Notes: a model not told the origin generated them from the sequence alone. A stretch of DNA of 64,000 bases from Athripsodes cinereus (GCA_947579605.1 OX388309.1:33276237-33340236), one strand, 5' to 3'. Positions 22,535 through 36,370 are shown, counted from the first letter of the stretch. A program made the numbers and translations.

Positions 22535-22734
22535 NNNNNNNNNNNNNNNNNNNNNNNNNNNNNNNNNNNNNNNNNNNNNNNNNNNNNNNNNNNNNNNNNN
22601 NNNNNNNNNNNNNNNNNNNNNNNNNNNNNNNNNNNNNNNNNNNNNNNNNNNNNNNNNNNNNNNNNNNNNNNNNNNNNNNNNNNNNNNNNNNNNNNNNNNN
22701 NNNNNNNNNNNNNNNNNNNNNNNNNNNNNNNNNN
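22535..22734. other. Assembly gap, 200 N
   Basis: Exactly 200 undetermined bases. The size is probably a placeholder. Since a LINE enters from the left and does not continue on the right, the missing DNA may include repeat sequence. Confidence 1.
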
Positions 22735-23037
22735 TGTGTGGCAATGAGGTTGGGTTGTGTGTGACTAAGAGGTAGGTATATGGTACAGTAATAATTATAA
22801 ATTAGGTAAAGGCAATACTTCATACATCTTTTGGGCATTTCATCTCCGTATAGCTGTCATGATTAATACTTGTGGTTGCATATTATATGTAGGTAGGTGG
22901 GTACCTCAATTTATTATAAGAATTAGGTTTTAATATGGAAGGAGACTGTCACCCCACTGTCCACCCGGATACCGCAGAAGTCTGGGTACTTCCATTTATC
23001 CTGATTTTGAAAGGTAAAACATCACGTATTAGACAAT

Positions 23038-23160
23038 ACACATCTACAATTCAGCGATGAGGCATGCCGTCTATCCTGAATGTCTTTATCTTTATTGGCA
23101 CGGAGAGGACAATCTGCACGTTAATTACGTGCGGTTACTCCGCTGACTACCCTACTTATA
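23038..23160 (+). repeat. SINE-like family copy
   Basis: Runs from TTCAGCGATGAGG through CTATCCTGAATGTCTT and GGCACGGAGAGGACAA to GCTGACTACCCTACTT. It aligns with the reversed copy at 53924-54062 over nearly its full length and has no coding frame. Confidence 0.7.
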
Positions 23161-23203
23161 GGATAAATCACACTGTCTTTTGTAGTTAGGTATGTATCTA
23201 TAT

Positions 23204-25196
23204 TAGGGTGTCCCTTATTTGGTCGAAATTTTTTTTTTTCAGTTATTGAAACGCATACCCTCTAATTGTGTTTATTAGCCTACTACTTACCCAAATACAG
23301 AATTTAAGCTTTCTACGTTGATTGGAACCCGTGCCGACAGAGCCTCAAAGTTTTAGAAAAAAGCTGCTGAAAGCGTCTTTAAAATTTAGCTGTAGATCAT
23401 CACTTAATACCACTATGTTAGCTAAATATTGATGAAAACACAAATTTATATGGAGCATTTCTTATAATTATCAAAACAAAATACAAAATTGATATTTATT
23501 AATTCCGATATATCCTTTAAAAAGTCTCTCTTTTACAGTCTAGGTACATTTTTCTATGTTCATGCACCCAACGTCATAAGAACTGATTCTATTCTTCGTC
23601 TGCGGTTATCAAACCATGAAAGCCTTGGATTAGTTTATCAGCTCTTTCAGCTGTGTCATTCACTGCTTTTAAGCTAGATATCTTTTTTAAGCTTCCACAA
23701 ATGCCACGATTTCTTTATACGAAGATACACCTTCTTGAAGGATAGTGCTGTCAAGTTTTAGTTGTGAAAATAAATCTTTGCTTTTGACGGATACAAAATA
23801 ACTCAAAAATTTTTCCTATTAAATATTAAGGCTACTTGTAGAATACATAAAAAGAACATGGTATAAGATATTAAATAAATTGAGCACAACTACCTAACAT
23901 ATAGAGAGCCAGACATCTGTTCCTTCGATTGTTCATATCTCTTACCGAAATCACCAAAGTTTTCTTTTTTTGTGAATTTTCTACAGTGGTCCCTTTGGTC
24001 TGCTCATCAATTTTATCATAAAAATTAAAAGGACTATTTAATTTGACAAATATCACAAATTGTTGACTGAACTTGTTTTAAGTCGCTTTGGAAATCAGCT
24101 TGTCAATTCTTTAGTTACCATTTAATGTTTTAAAAAAAACACAAGTCTTGATTCGGCGCTTTCAACACCAAACAGCATTCAAGCAAGGACTTTACATGAA
24201 CTACCACAATAAACAAATAAACATCTAGTAAAGTTTCTTTGTCCTTAGCGCCCATTTTAAACTAAGACTGCAATAAACATATTTTTGAAGAGTAAATAGC
24301 TCTTCTCATCCATCGTGCTCGATACATTGCGCCAGTAGATCTGATTTTAAAATTATGTGGATCCCAGAGGCTTTCTCAGGCATATAAAAACTGTGTAAAG
24401 CAGCAGGTGCCAACAAGCTCTCTGAAACCATACGCTTTAATCTCTTTTTCTCTTCTGCTAGTTTTTTCAGCCTCGCATTTTTTCAATTTCAGCCATTTTT
24501 TTTTCAACACCCGCTAAGCATCCTGTACGTCTTGGTTCTCTTTGCTTTTACAATAATTTATTATCTTCTCTAGTTTTTAGTCTTTTGAGAGCATCGGCGA
24601 ATACAATATCACATAAATTATCCAATTCAAGTGGAAATTCTCCTCACGGTGCCGATGAAAATCCTGAATCTTCTTGCTATTTTTTGGCAGCTCTTTCCAG
24701 ACCTAATAAAAATCCCCTGACCTCTTAACACGATTATTAACAGCTCTATTAGGTATTGTAACCTTTTCCCAGAATGTAATGCATACACGAATGACTAGAT
24801 TTTGCTTTCACTAACATTCAACTTGATATCGCGTATGTCGAAAGACAGAACTGCAAGAACTTGACGATTGGAAGGTTATTTTGCACCTGTCATCTATTGA
24901 TTTACTTCACCAACCAAGAAAATACTGTTTACATTGCTTCTTAGTTCTACTGACATCTTTGAAATATAAAAAAATCCGCGATAATTACCAGAAAAACCGA
25001 GACTGAGTGACAATAACAGTGGGCACTCACCGCCCCTGGGAAGTAATTTGTATGAAGATGTTTCCGTGCAAGTCGGCACGGGTTGCACTGTTCCGAATAA
25101 GATAAAAATTGGTTTTTGAGTGTTTTAGTACCAAATGAACAAAATAAGAGCATATGCGTTGTAAAATTAAAACTTTGAAAAATAAGGGACACCCTA
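23204..25196. mobile_element. DNA transposon, about 2 kb, 8-bp target duplication, decayed transposase
   Basis: Inverted termini TAGGGTGTCCCTTATTT at 23204 and AAATAAGGGACACCCTA ending at 25196, flanked by the exact 8-bp duplication ATCTATAT (23196-23203 and 25197-25204). TAGGG ends with an 8-bp duplication suggest hAT, though P-like elements also duplicate 8 bp. Minus-strand fragments in several frames look protein-derived: NDTAERADKLIQGF near 23640-23680 and LAPAALHSFYMPEKASGIH near 24370-24430, each soon interrupted. I recall related sequences as insect proteins of unclear class, so the superfamily is left open. Confidence 0.82.
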
Positions 25197-25204
25197 ATCT
25201 ATAT

Positions 25205-28200
25205 ATATAACACTGCAGTGAGTATAGTTGTTATTATATGTATGTATGTAGGTATACGCGGTATTTATTTAATGATAAGACGTTATTTAACTCGATACAG
25301 CTAGTTCACATTAATATTATTATGTAGTTATTTACTGCTTTTCAATATAATATGTAGTATGTATGTACTATGTACCTATAGGTATATCAATCTTAACTAT
25401 ACAGTATTGTGTGTAGGTAGGTATATCTGAATGCAGGTAATGGACTAGATGCAATTTGTTTTAAGTGGTAACTTTACACCTGTAACTATACCTACTGTAC
25501 ATACATACATACCTATACATAATATATACCTAACTAGGTATCTGTAACTTTGTATGATTATCCACGTACATATAACTACTTGTATCGATGTGTATTTGAT
25601 AAACAAGCGTTTAATTAGGTAGTTACCTAGGTATATATAATAAGTTGATTATATAAATGTTATATTATTTTCCAATCACCACATAACTGTTCGCCACCCT
25701 ACATACATAAATATACCTAATAGTTAATAGTGGCAGGTCGAGTAATTATACCTACCTATGCATATAAATTACAGGTATACCTACCTACTATATAATTAGG
25801 TACCTACCTCTGTACTAATGCCTAATATTTGCAATCTCTTCTTAGTCTAAACATATTATTATTATGAACCTGTCGTATCGGATTGACTACTTGGTACCTT
25901 CATCATACAAATGGACGTTTGCACCTATTATAGGTCGTAGGTGGGTAGGTACTATCATAATCATGTCATCTGCTATAAGTATACAATTATACACATGACA
26001 TGTCTCTCTCTTCTACAAGAGTAGATAAACTCAGTAATGTAGATACCTACAACCCTCTGAATCACTCGTAATCGAGTAGATGATCTTGTGGACAATATAT
26101 GTAATATATGTACCTATCTATAGCTACCTACCTACTCAATATAAGTACCTACCTGTATATTATTATATTTGTACAGAGATATATGTATATACCTACCTTC
26201 TAATCTACATAGTTACTATAAAGACAAATCACAATATGAATTCCATGGTATAACTTTAGTTCCATAATGCAGATTCAAGGGTGAATTCACTTTGAATGAA
26301 GTTTAGATAAATAGGTACTGATTCATATTAGGTAGGTAGGTAGGTAACAACGTGTAGGTATTTCACTTACTGTTGATATTACCTAATGCAACGAGATGTG
26401 TATTTAGGAATACTTACAATAAATAAGCTAAAACTTGTATTACATAGAAATGATATAAGATAGATATCCATATATTATTATTATTATTATTATGTTGGAT
26501 GTAATAGAGCATCCATCTCAAGGGCGAAGTATCCAACGTTTAGGAGTACCTAAACTGAAAACACTGCTTTTCAAGAAAAGCCACGGATCATTGAACGGCT
26601 TCAAATATAAATTGTCTTTATTATTATTATTATGTACGCACCTATTACTACTATTGTAGGTGTAAGGCCGCTACTGTCACTGCCCGCTATAGGCATACTT
26701 ATTATGTTCTTATACCTCTATCTAATTAGATATACACGTATTTATAAAACTACCGCTTTGTAAAGGAATGTGATAGGTAGTTGTATACCTGTGCATAAGT
26801 ATGTATATACTGTATTATACATACATATACATAGTGTCGTGGTCCCCCTCTTCTCACAAGAGGAAGAAAAAGAAAAACCGTTGAGACCACATTGACAGGA
26901 AATAAATAAAATATATTTATTTATTTCGACGAGAGAATAAATACGTATTTATCCTCCGAGTTGGAAGTAATTAAACTAAAAAGAACCGAGTTTATCCAAT
27001 CTACGCAAATTTATAAATTTCTTTTCGCAATTACGTCTTTATAATATTCCGATTAAAATTTAATAATACAAAAATACTTTCATATCACCTACCTACTTGT
27101 AAAATCCAAGAGTAATAATATTCGTCGTATATAAAGATGTCATACGTACATAATAATATATACTCGCTAGTCTACCCGAATCAGTTCACACATCACCGTA
27201 ATTAAAATTATTTTCGAACGTTTAACGTAATGCCCGTCAAAAGTGTCGGTCGCTAAATTCAACAATTTTCGTTTCTTCAAAGATATTGGCTCATGATACA
27301 TCTAGAGGAAAGAAAATTTACGTAAAGGACCCTTTTCTACGTTGTGTTTACGATTTATAAAAGAAAATTTTATCAGTGGAAAACAAACAATAATTTCTAT
27401 TCAGAAACATAAAAGCATAATTTATATAACAATCAAAATTTAATTTTCTGTTGTACATAAAGGTTAGTAATTAATAAATTATTTCCTTTTATACTCTGCA
27501 TTAGCAAGTATAAAAGCCTTACCTTATTGCTGAAAATACACAAAGAAAACAACACACAATAACAATCAAGAATAAATATCAAATTTTTTTATGTACCACA
27601 GGAATCCATGTTATTTGTTAGAAATAGTCAATGAAATAATATTTTATCAAACTTATGATTCAACGTTATCGAAAGTTTATTTCTGTAATTATATTACAGA
27701 TTAGTTTTGAATGCAGTTTTATTTATAAAAGGCATATGGTTTCATACATAAAATAGTATCTGTATACAGCGCCAGGGGCGCATCGAGATGAAATATTTTA
27801 CTGAACCAGAGTTTGACAAAATTCAATCACTGACTATTTTTGGTTAATATAACAATAAAAATTGGTTTGTTAGTGAAAATTTGCTCCTACACACGCAAAT
27901 TTCGATCTGACACAGCCTTTCATACACTATTGTCAGCCTCATTAGTATACAATATGATAAATTAAGAGAATATAATACATAACATGCAAATAATATAAAT
28001 ATTTATGTATAAATCTGCGGGGGTTGGCTTTTTTGTGTCCCTTAAGGCAAGGCAGACGACCAACCTTGATTTTTTCACGCTGGGAGATCATGGGCCTTTA
28101 GTTCACGATCATGTGGGTGTGGGTGGTGGGACGTTAGTTTATGATATAATAAGAGATATTTACATAAAATAAATATGAATTAGTATTCATGCTAAATGTT

Positions 28201-29860
28201 AATTCAATATATCAGAAAATAATAATTAGTATATGTTTCTGAGTCCGTCCCTGTTCTTATTATCAGGTAATGTCTATAAATTTAATTTACAAATAATATT
28301 AGTTATCCAAATTTTATTAATTTGGGAAAATAAAATAATTAACAGTGACAGTCTCATAAACATATTCATTAAAACATTTTATAAAATTCATCAATCCTTT
28401 GTCTACAGAAATTTCACTTATTTGAGACTTATCAAACAAGAGTTTTGATACTCCAAGAAGAAAGGCAAAGTCGTAACGATAAAAATATCTATTACAAAAT
28501 TTAAATAAATAATAATATATAAAATTTCTTAGCTTCGAGTAAGGTGATTTTCTGCAAAATTCGCTGCTTCGAAACACTGAATTTAATGTAAAATTATAAT
28601 AAAATTTTAGGATGAGTTTCTTATTATTTCCATTGTGGAAATAATCACTAAAAGAAATATTATATTTATTACTCGGAGAAAGAAATGTCAACAACCGAAA
28701 AACAAATTGAATACAACACTGCTTTTATGATTTTAACCTCTCTCTCCTAATTCCAAGACAAAACTGCCCCGAATTTTGTTGTGACATCATTTTTATTAGT
28801 TCATTCCTTTGTCCTCACCACAAAAATACCTACTCTTTCACTCCTAGCACAAGCATCTACTTTTTTATGTAAACAACCACACGTGTCTCTCAATCCTTTC
28901 CTTGAAATTATTTTTATTTGAAGTATTTATACCTACATAACATATCAATATAAACAAAATTTAACCTCTTACCTAAAAGCAATTAATAGTTCAACAAACT
29001 TTCTTTGTTTAAAATTCAATTTGGTACTTTTCTTCACCCGATGTACTAATACCTACTGACACGTGTTTAAAATATTCAATGTACCTTCCTAATAAAATTA
29101 TCTAATAAATAACGTACTATCTGAAGTACGTACCATTTATTTACCAACAAATATACTCCGAGTTATACATCCATATACCACTTAAAATAGTAAGTCGAGA
29201 TATATTTAGTTCAATTTCAAACAAAGTTTGTTAAAAAAACTAAGACCATGTCAATAGGTAGGTACATATCAACAATAAATGACTACAGCTTAAAATATAA
29301 TTATTGTTCGCAATGAGTATATAAAATATTCGATTCACTTCAAAACTCTTTTAATTGTCTATTTTCCACTAATCAAACCGCATCACGGTGCCGATATCAT
29401 ATATATATATACATAATATAAGATATACCTAACTATAGTACCTAGGTACCTAGTAGTTATACATTATTATTATTATTATATAAAACATCACATGATACAG
29501 TATAACCCGTTACTAAAAACCATCTGGTGACTAATCCAATGTTGCGAACCCAAACACTTCTAATTCAAATATCAAATAAAATATTCTTGTAACTTTACCT
29601 ATTTTATTTTATAATATTGTATTTAAGGTATGTAGGTAATTATTATCTCTAAAAGTACTGATAGTACCTACCTATTCACAAAGACAAGGATAGGTATTCA
29701 AAGAAGAAAAGTGGCCGGTGCTACGATTAACGGTGTACATGGTAAAAATGCTAGTGCATAATACAGTATTACCATCCTGGTACAGTAAATTTGATGAAGC
29801 ATAAATTATTAAAATAACTTTGTTATAAAAAAAGTGACTACATGCCAAAGGTTTTGGGTT
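25205..29860. other. AT-rich intron-like DNA, no supported gene
   Basis: 25.2-26.5 kb is crowded with GGTAGGTACC-type words. Around 26490-26640 a repeat tail ends in (ATT)n. From about 26835 to 29100 the composition is smoother, with AT-rich frames at 28233-28448 and 28317-28694 that lie opposite each other and look like chance. Some phrases near 28590-28780 weakly resemble the LTR around 6920-7080. Confidence 0.45.
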
Positions 29861-29879
29861 TATTTCCCAGTTGGGATAG

Positions 29880-30350
29880 TAATGGATATGGTAGAAGAGG
29901 GACGAAAGCGGAATAAATGCTGTGGAGGTGAGATCGCTGAGGAGGATGGTTGGTAAAACATTGCGTGATAAGAGTGAGGAATGAGGATATTAGAAGAATG
30001 AGTGGATGCAAGAGGAGTTTTGTGGATAGAATGCGTGTAAATAAATTCAGATGGTTTGGTTATGTGAAACGGATGGAAGAGGAAAGAATGACAAAGAGGA
30101 TATACTTGTCTGAAAGGAGGGGTGTGAGGAAGCGCGAGCGTCTGAAGCGAGAACTACATGGCTTGACCATGTACCTAGATCAAATTCTCATGGATGGTCA
30201 TGTATTGAGTAAGAGAAATCGAAGTGCGTGCATGAGAAATTATATGAATGTAGAAGAAGCGAAAGAAGTATATCTAAGGACAGATCTATATGGCGTTCCG
30301 TTCTCTCTGTCTACCCCATTTGGGATACGGCGTGAGGGAATATTTTTTTT
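29880..30350 (+). pseudogene. Decayed LINE 3' fragment
   Basis: The order matches the C-terminal part of the LINE at 32010-32540: a MSGCKRSFVDRMRVNKFRWF segment, YVKRMEEERMTKR, a Leu-Asp-Gln-Ile stretch with DGHVL, and EEAKEVYL, then CTACCCCATTTGGGATACGG at the 3' end. Frameshifts separate the N-terminal part (a VEVRSLRRM-like reading near 29918) from the rest. Confidence 0.8.
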
Positions 30351-30689
30351 TTAAATAGTATTCACTACAAATACTTTTGCAATATATCTATTTCTCATAG
30401 ATAGGTATGTAGTAGGCTATGTTAATGTGTCTTTCTAGTTTCATAATAGTTTACTGAGAGTTTTCGTGCTTGACCACTCGTTATAAAAAAATGCTATCAA
30501 AATGGTTTAAAGTTAAAGTTTGGTGATGGCATAAACATTTGGTGATGGTTACAGTGAGGTTGAGGACATAGCTGTAGTTGGTGTTCACCATCAGACCATA
30601 TACCAAACTCATGCTTTCGTAATGTAGGTGCAATTAAATATACTTACGTCTATATTATAACATCATTCAGATTAGGAACGATACTTTAC

Positions 30690-31440
30690 CATACTGCCTG
30701 TACCCTCATGGCGTATTCCACACATCTCTATTCCTTTCCTACATACATACTTCTTTCGTTTCTTCTACATTCATACAATTTCTCATACACCCACGCCGAT
30801 TTCTCTTATACGGTCACTTCCAATAATCTATCTATCCATTACTATTAGTTTAAATATAATGTACAATATATTTACTTCGTTATCAATTTGCTGTACATGT
30901 CCAAACCAAGGCAACTTATTCACATGTTTTCTATCCACAACACTCCTCTCGCATCCACTCATTCTTTTAATATACTGATTCCTCACTCTATCACGAATCG
31001 TTCTCGACAACATTTATTTCACTTTCGTCCTTTATCAACCATGTCCAAGTCTCGCTTACATACATAAGTGTCTGTACCATAATGGTATTGTGCAAATGTG
31101 CACCATCATTTTTGCCATGTTCGACACATTACCATTGCTGACAATGGATCAAAATGCACCATTCACTCCAGCACTGGCCAACTTCCTCTTTCGATGTCAC
31201 CATCATATTATCTTGCATCCCTCGCAAACACACTTCCCAAATAGGTAAACATACTTGCTTCCTTGCCCCAAACATTTATCACCAGCCTTTACTTTACAAA
31301 TGGTTCTTACATTCCCTTTTTCAAACACCAACACTTTCGTCTTCGCACAAGAAACAATCTCTTGCAAATCACTTTCCTTCTCAACCATTAACACCAAATC
31401 ATCAGCAAACCTATAACATCCATTCAATTCAATTCAACAT
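30690..31440 (-). pseudogene. Decayed LINE reverse-transcriptase fragment
   Basis: On the minus strand 31203-31427 carries the RT catalytic motif FADDLVLMVE followed by KESDLQEIVSCAKTKVLVFE. Downstream, 30828-31013 carries MSGCERSVVDRKHVNKLPWF. These are consecutive parts of the LINE family at 32010-32540, joined through frameshifts and stops, so the copy is dead. Confidence 0.8.
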
Positions 31441-31584
31441 CAACATGTATTTCTTTCACTGGTCGCATACGTAATAGAATAGATCCATCTTTTATAATAT
31501 ATAACATCCCTTACAGATATTTACATTTTACAGTATAATGTTGGTACTTATGTTTAATAAGGTTAGTACTGATGTATCGCAGGT

Positions 31585-31690
31585 AACGTGGTGAGTTGAG
31601 GTGTATCTGTGCGATGTGCCGCGTGCCTCGGGGCGGGGCGGATGTGAGGCACGCGCCCTCCGCCTCTACTGTGACATATGGCTCTCTAAT
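31585..31690. other. GC-rich island, possible exon, unassigned
   Basis: About 100 bases with high G+C (GCCTCGGGGCGGGGCGGATG) inside DNA that is otherwise strongly AT-rich. The minus strand is open through it (GACLTSAPPRGTRHIAQIHL), preceded by a plausible acceptor (TGTTATTAG), but I see no good donor and recognise no protein. It could be a missed exon, a regulatory CpG patch or a repeat remnant. Confidence 0.25.
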
Positions 31691-32009
31691 AACATTACAT
31701 AATGCACACTTAATAATTATTAATAATAATGTATTCCTATAACACGTGGCCCGCACGTTGTAAACCTATTAGACCTTATTATCTATCTAGGTAGGTAGGA
31801 ACATACCTATTACATAGTATGTATGTGTAGGTATGTAAGTAATATTATGTAGGTACCTACATGTTATTTGAAACAGATTATACATTGGATTCAGTATTTA
31901 CTGATTTGATATTTACACAAGTACCTACCTGCATACATATTCCATATACCTACCTAATGTATATCCATATGTCTAACATGAAGTAGTAGGTAATAATATA
32001 ATTAATTAC

Positions 32010-32540
32010 CTAACTGCTAAAAGGTTGGTGCACTCTGCTATCTTAGTGCCAACACTTATGTATGCAAGTGAGACATGGACATGGTTAAACAAGGATGAAA
32101 GTGGCTTAAATGCAGTTGAAATGAGATCGTTGAGAAGGATGTGTGGGAAAAGTCTGAGAGATCGTGTGCGTAACAGTGATATACGAAAGGAATGTGGAAT
32201 GAAAGTTGGTGTAATAACAAGGATGAATGTAAATAAGTTAAGATGGTTTGGGCACGTGGAAAGAATGAATGAGGACAGAATGACTAAGCAGATATATTTG
32301 ACTGAGAGGAATGGTGCTCGGAGACGTGGACGTCCTAGGGTTAAATGGCAAGATCATTTAAATCAAATCCTACATGACGGTCACGTGTTGAGCACATTGA
32401 ACAGGAGAGCATGCATGAGGGATTGTATGACAGTGACGGAAGCAAAAGATGTATGCAAGGATAGAAGAAAGTGGCGCTCGATCCTTTCTGCCTACCCCGC
32501 GAGGGAAGCGGCGTGATGGTATGTATGTATGTAAATATAT
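32010..32540 (+). pseudogene. LINE 3' fragment, 163-codon open frame and TATG tail
   Basis: The open frame 32025-32516 holds LVPTLMYASETWTWL (thumb of the reverse transcriptase), [56 protein letters not shown] and [14 protein letters not shown]. The 3' end TACCCCGCGAGGGAAGCGGC runs into a (TATG)n tail. 5'-truncated non-LTR retrotransposon and the best-preserved copy of its family here. It is the reference for the copies at 29880, 30690, 36140, 53487 and 57042. Confidence 0.88.
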
Positions 32541-32869
32541 TATTAGGTATGTATGCGCAGATAAGTATTCTAACTGTCGCAACAGACGTTTCTTTAATCT
32601 GTTTTCGGATATATCTATGTACCTATATACCTAGCTATGTATGTATGTAGATGTTTTTACTTTAAGTTTAGTTCATAGCTTTGATATCCAATCGTACACA
32701 GATACCTACACCCTGTTGTAACAAAATGAATCCTAGAACAGGTTATGAGCCTATTTCTTATTGATTGTATTGATTGCATTGATTGTATTGTGGAGCACCC
32801 GGTAAAGAAAAGTCTCCCAATCTTTTCAGTAAGTTTTCGAGAGTCCTGTATAAGGTAGTTGTTCGAAAA

Positions 32870-32965
32870 AATTAAGGCATTTTGCATCTTAAATTCAGCG
32901 ATGAAGTTTGACACCCATCCTGAATGTCTTAGTTGGCGCAGAGAGACAGCTTGCATTCACTGTGT
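32870..32965 (+). repeat. SINE-like family copy
   Basis: Core TTCAGCGATGAAG followed by CACCCATCCTGAATGTCTTA and a GGCGCAGAGAGACAG word, as in the copy at 23038. The minus-strand frame 32657-32956 is formed partly from it. Confidence 0.65.
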
Positions 32966-32969
32966 CGGT

Positions 32970-35900
32970 GTTTAAGTACCTAGTAGGATTCCATAACGAA
33001 AAAAAAAATGTCTTGTTAGGACATTGTCAAGATTGATAGAACTAAGTCTGTCTCTCTCTCTCTCTCGAGAATAAATCTCATATTAGAAGAAGAAAATATT
33101 GGGTTTTCTTTTTAACTTTCGACAGCTTGCATTTTTATTACATGTAACTGGTACTGGTCTGCTCAGGCCACTTGTGGGATAGGTATGCCCTAATAGTATA
33201 GTATAGGAGTAATAGTATAGGAGTAATAGTACACTGTATAGATAAGTAGATACCTACTTACCAACTCTTCCATAATATTGCCATTTACTTACGCACATAC
33301 CTACTCGATATCAAATTAAAATAAATAAACATATATGTACATACCTATACAACAATTTTTCAAAAACATGGGTTGTATAATGATAATCTTTTATACTTAC
33401 CAATGAGTTTTGATGTAAGTAGATTGTCGATTGATGATTTGAGAAATGTAGGTATGTAGATTGTCATATAGCTGCTGGGTAGATGGTACTTACTAGGTAT
33501 AGCAATATGCTAAATGCAATATAGGTACCTACATATTAGGTGCAGTACAATAATAGTAGGTATAGGTAGGTAGGTAGGTAGGTAGGTAGCAGTGGCGGGA
33601 CTAGGCTTTTCACATCGGGCATGCTTTGTACAAATATACTATTTTACTCGCAAACGAGTGGACGTCCTTGAGAATAATATAATATATATATCGGAGACGG
33701 GACTAGGCTTGTCATGTTGGTCTTACATTCGTTATAATAAAAAAAATGAAATAAATAAGATATTCAGATTGGTTGACATACCCCTTTGCTGAATTTAAGA
33801 TATTAAATGGTTTATATGCGATGTCTCTTAAAAGACACTTAAAAACTTTAGTGGGAGATCTATTGTTTGCCAAAGACTTCATGGGTCCTTAATATAAATA
33901 AATAAAATACAAGAAGTCTGCGATACAAATAAATACTATTTTTAAGTATGTAAGTAACTTTAAAGTTAAATGTCGTAAATACTATATAATTTATTTTGTC
34001 TCGCGCATCCATCATAATATTAATCAATCCTTTATGAAGAACGTTTCAAGCCTAAAAACTATTAGCGGTTGCACATAGTATCTACCTTCAAATTATTTTT
34101 AACTGCCTAGTACGTTACGCACGACTCACACAATCATCACACAACCAATACAAATAAACACATACTCATATAGGTACATTATGCACCCAAACGTTCTTCG
34201 TGCATGCTTGCTTATTTTGTCCTTAAGATTGCACACATACCTACAACCAAACATACCCAATAATACACATGTATGGCGCGTCATTGCCTATTACGTATTC
34301 ACACTAAAATTTAAGTGTGTGTTAGTGAGAACAGAGGCTACGTATAAAGCAATAACTTACTATTCCATTAATTTAGCTATCACGGTAAATTATTGGATTT
34401 TATTAAAAAAAGTCAAAATAACGTATCGATTGTACACGCACTTCAATACAAATAGTACGCGCTTTTGATAAAAACTCTAAAACTTACAAAAATTGTATAT
34501 TTGCTGCGTACCTATATTTTTGTGAATTGTTCTCTTTGCAACGAAATGTTTTACGGCAAATTCAAACTAGTTTTTGATGATTTCAATATTTTCTTCATAG
34601 ATTCTTTGGGCATGCTGTGCTTTTTTGCATGTATGGCAGGCACGCGACTGGTAGGTAGGTACGTTCTTCATCATAGGTAACATCTTGTGAACTGAGGTGG
34701 CAGCTGTCGGTTTTCTAGTAGTTAGGTGATCACTATTAAATGTATATACATAGATAGGTACATATATTATTAAGTAGGTACATAGGTATTTACATTGTAG
34801 TTTCTGTATTCTGTTTGTGTATGTATTCTATTTTTGAATTTTTATATCTTTGGCATTTTGAGTACGTACATTTTTTTCAATTTTTGTATTTTTCATGTGA
34901 AAATTGTTTATTTCTTGCAAATTGTTTATATATCATATCTTAGTATTGCCCCAGAACAAATTTTGGCCTACTGGGGCAATATATTCCATAATGATGCTTT
35001 CATGTTATTTATGTATGTAATATTTTTGGAAATAAATAAAAAAAGAGCTTTTGTCGCGAATGGATAAATAAGTAAATATATTATGTAGGTATATAACACC
35101 TCTGTAAGTAGGTAGGTAGGTCCTTCATGAATTTGATGGTTCTTTAATATTTTGTTTAGGTACTAGTGCTTTTGCCTATATAAATTTGAGTTGGTAGGTA
35201 CCTACTACAAAAAATCTACAAACTAAACATTTCAGTATATTTAATCTAAATAGGTAGGTACCTATACACATATTCTTAAAAAAATAAAACAAACGGCAGT
35301 AGGTATATTGTGGTGTGTAATTACAATAATTATTATATTCTCCTTGCAAGTCTCACACACATATACCCATGTATAATATTATTATTCAGTTACATACCCT
35401 CACCTCGTCTTACGACATGTACGAGTATAGTATGAGTATGTAACTACTTATATTAGTATAATTTAAGGGTGCTATTGCGATTTCTTAATAATAATTTATT
35501 ATTCCATAACGTTGACTTGTATTGTTGAGCTGCGTATGAAATATTATGTAGGTATATACTTACATAATATTATAACTGTAGGGTCGAGTCCGATTATAAT
35601 AGGTATGTATGTTATGTAGGTATACCTATCGTAACATATTGGGGTGGGGTGACTTATTGTATTACCACTGTGCCTTACCGCGCCGCGTCGCGATTATAGA
35701 ACATCTGCTCTGCTCTGCTATACAGTAATACCTATGTACTGTATTATGTGACTTATACTTATCTAAGTATCGAATAATAGTAACGGAATTATTTCAAATA
35801 TCATAAGTATGTATGTAGGTACCTACCCACAGCTGCACATCGCACACACATCATGGTGATAACTTTTCCAGAGAAGACCAAAGAGATATAAGTAGGTATA

Positions 35901-36139
35901 CATAGTAGGTACATAGGCAGTGAGGTGAGGTACCTACCATATATGTTACGTTAACAAGCACTTACTTAGTTCATGGATATTCATTAAATACGTATACATA
36001 GGTACCTATTAAACCAGAGACCTAATAATAATATTATGCAACGTCTCTATCTAAATCCTTTGATATCTGGATAGGTATATTTTTCCCGAAATTACACTGT
36101 TAAATTTTCGTGTGATCATGACCGATCATATGTATGTAT
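32970..36139. other. AT-rich intron-like DNA with microsatellites, no gene
   Basis: Includes a (CT)n run near 33050, (TAGG)n at 33563-33589 and many TAGGTACC words. Small frames at 33592, 34181, 34465 and 34834 lack recognisable domains or splice context. Confidence 0.45.
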
Positions 36140-36370
36140 GTATGAATTATTAGAAGAATGAGTGGATGCAAGAAGAGTGTTGTGGACAGAATGCGGGTGA
36201 ATAAACTACGGTGATTTGTACATGTTGAACGAATAAACGAGGTAAGAATGACAAAGAGGATATACTTGTCTGAAAGAAAGGGTGTGAGGAACCGCGGGCG
36301 TCCGAGAACCACGTGGCTTGATCACGTGGATCAAATTCTCAGAGACTACATGGAGACTTATTTGATTACA
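36140..36370 (+). pseudogene. Short decayed LINE 3' fragment
   Basis: Nucleotide match to 29990-30210: MSGCKKSVVDRMRVNK, then a stop where the family has WF, VRMTKRIYLSERKGVR, and a proline-rich RGRPR-type stretch. Frame broken. Confidence 0.7.

Noticed and set aside
26835..29100. Possible diverged solo LTR related to the 12.9-kb element
   Set aside because: A few phrases around 28590-28780 resemble 6920-7080, but I could not find TG...CA ends or a target duplication, and the similarity may be AT-rich chance.
32657..32956. 99-codon minus-strand frame
   Set aside because: Formed partly by the SINE-like copy and a TTGATTG tandem; no homology recognised.
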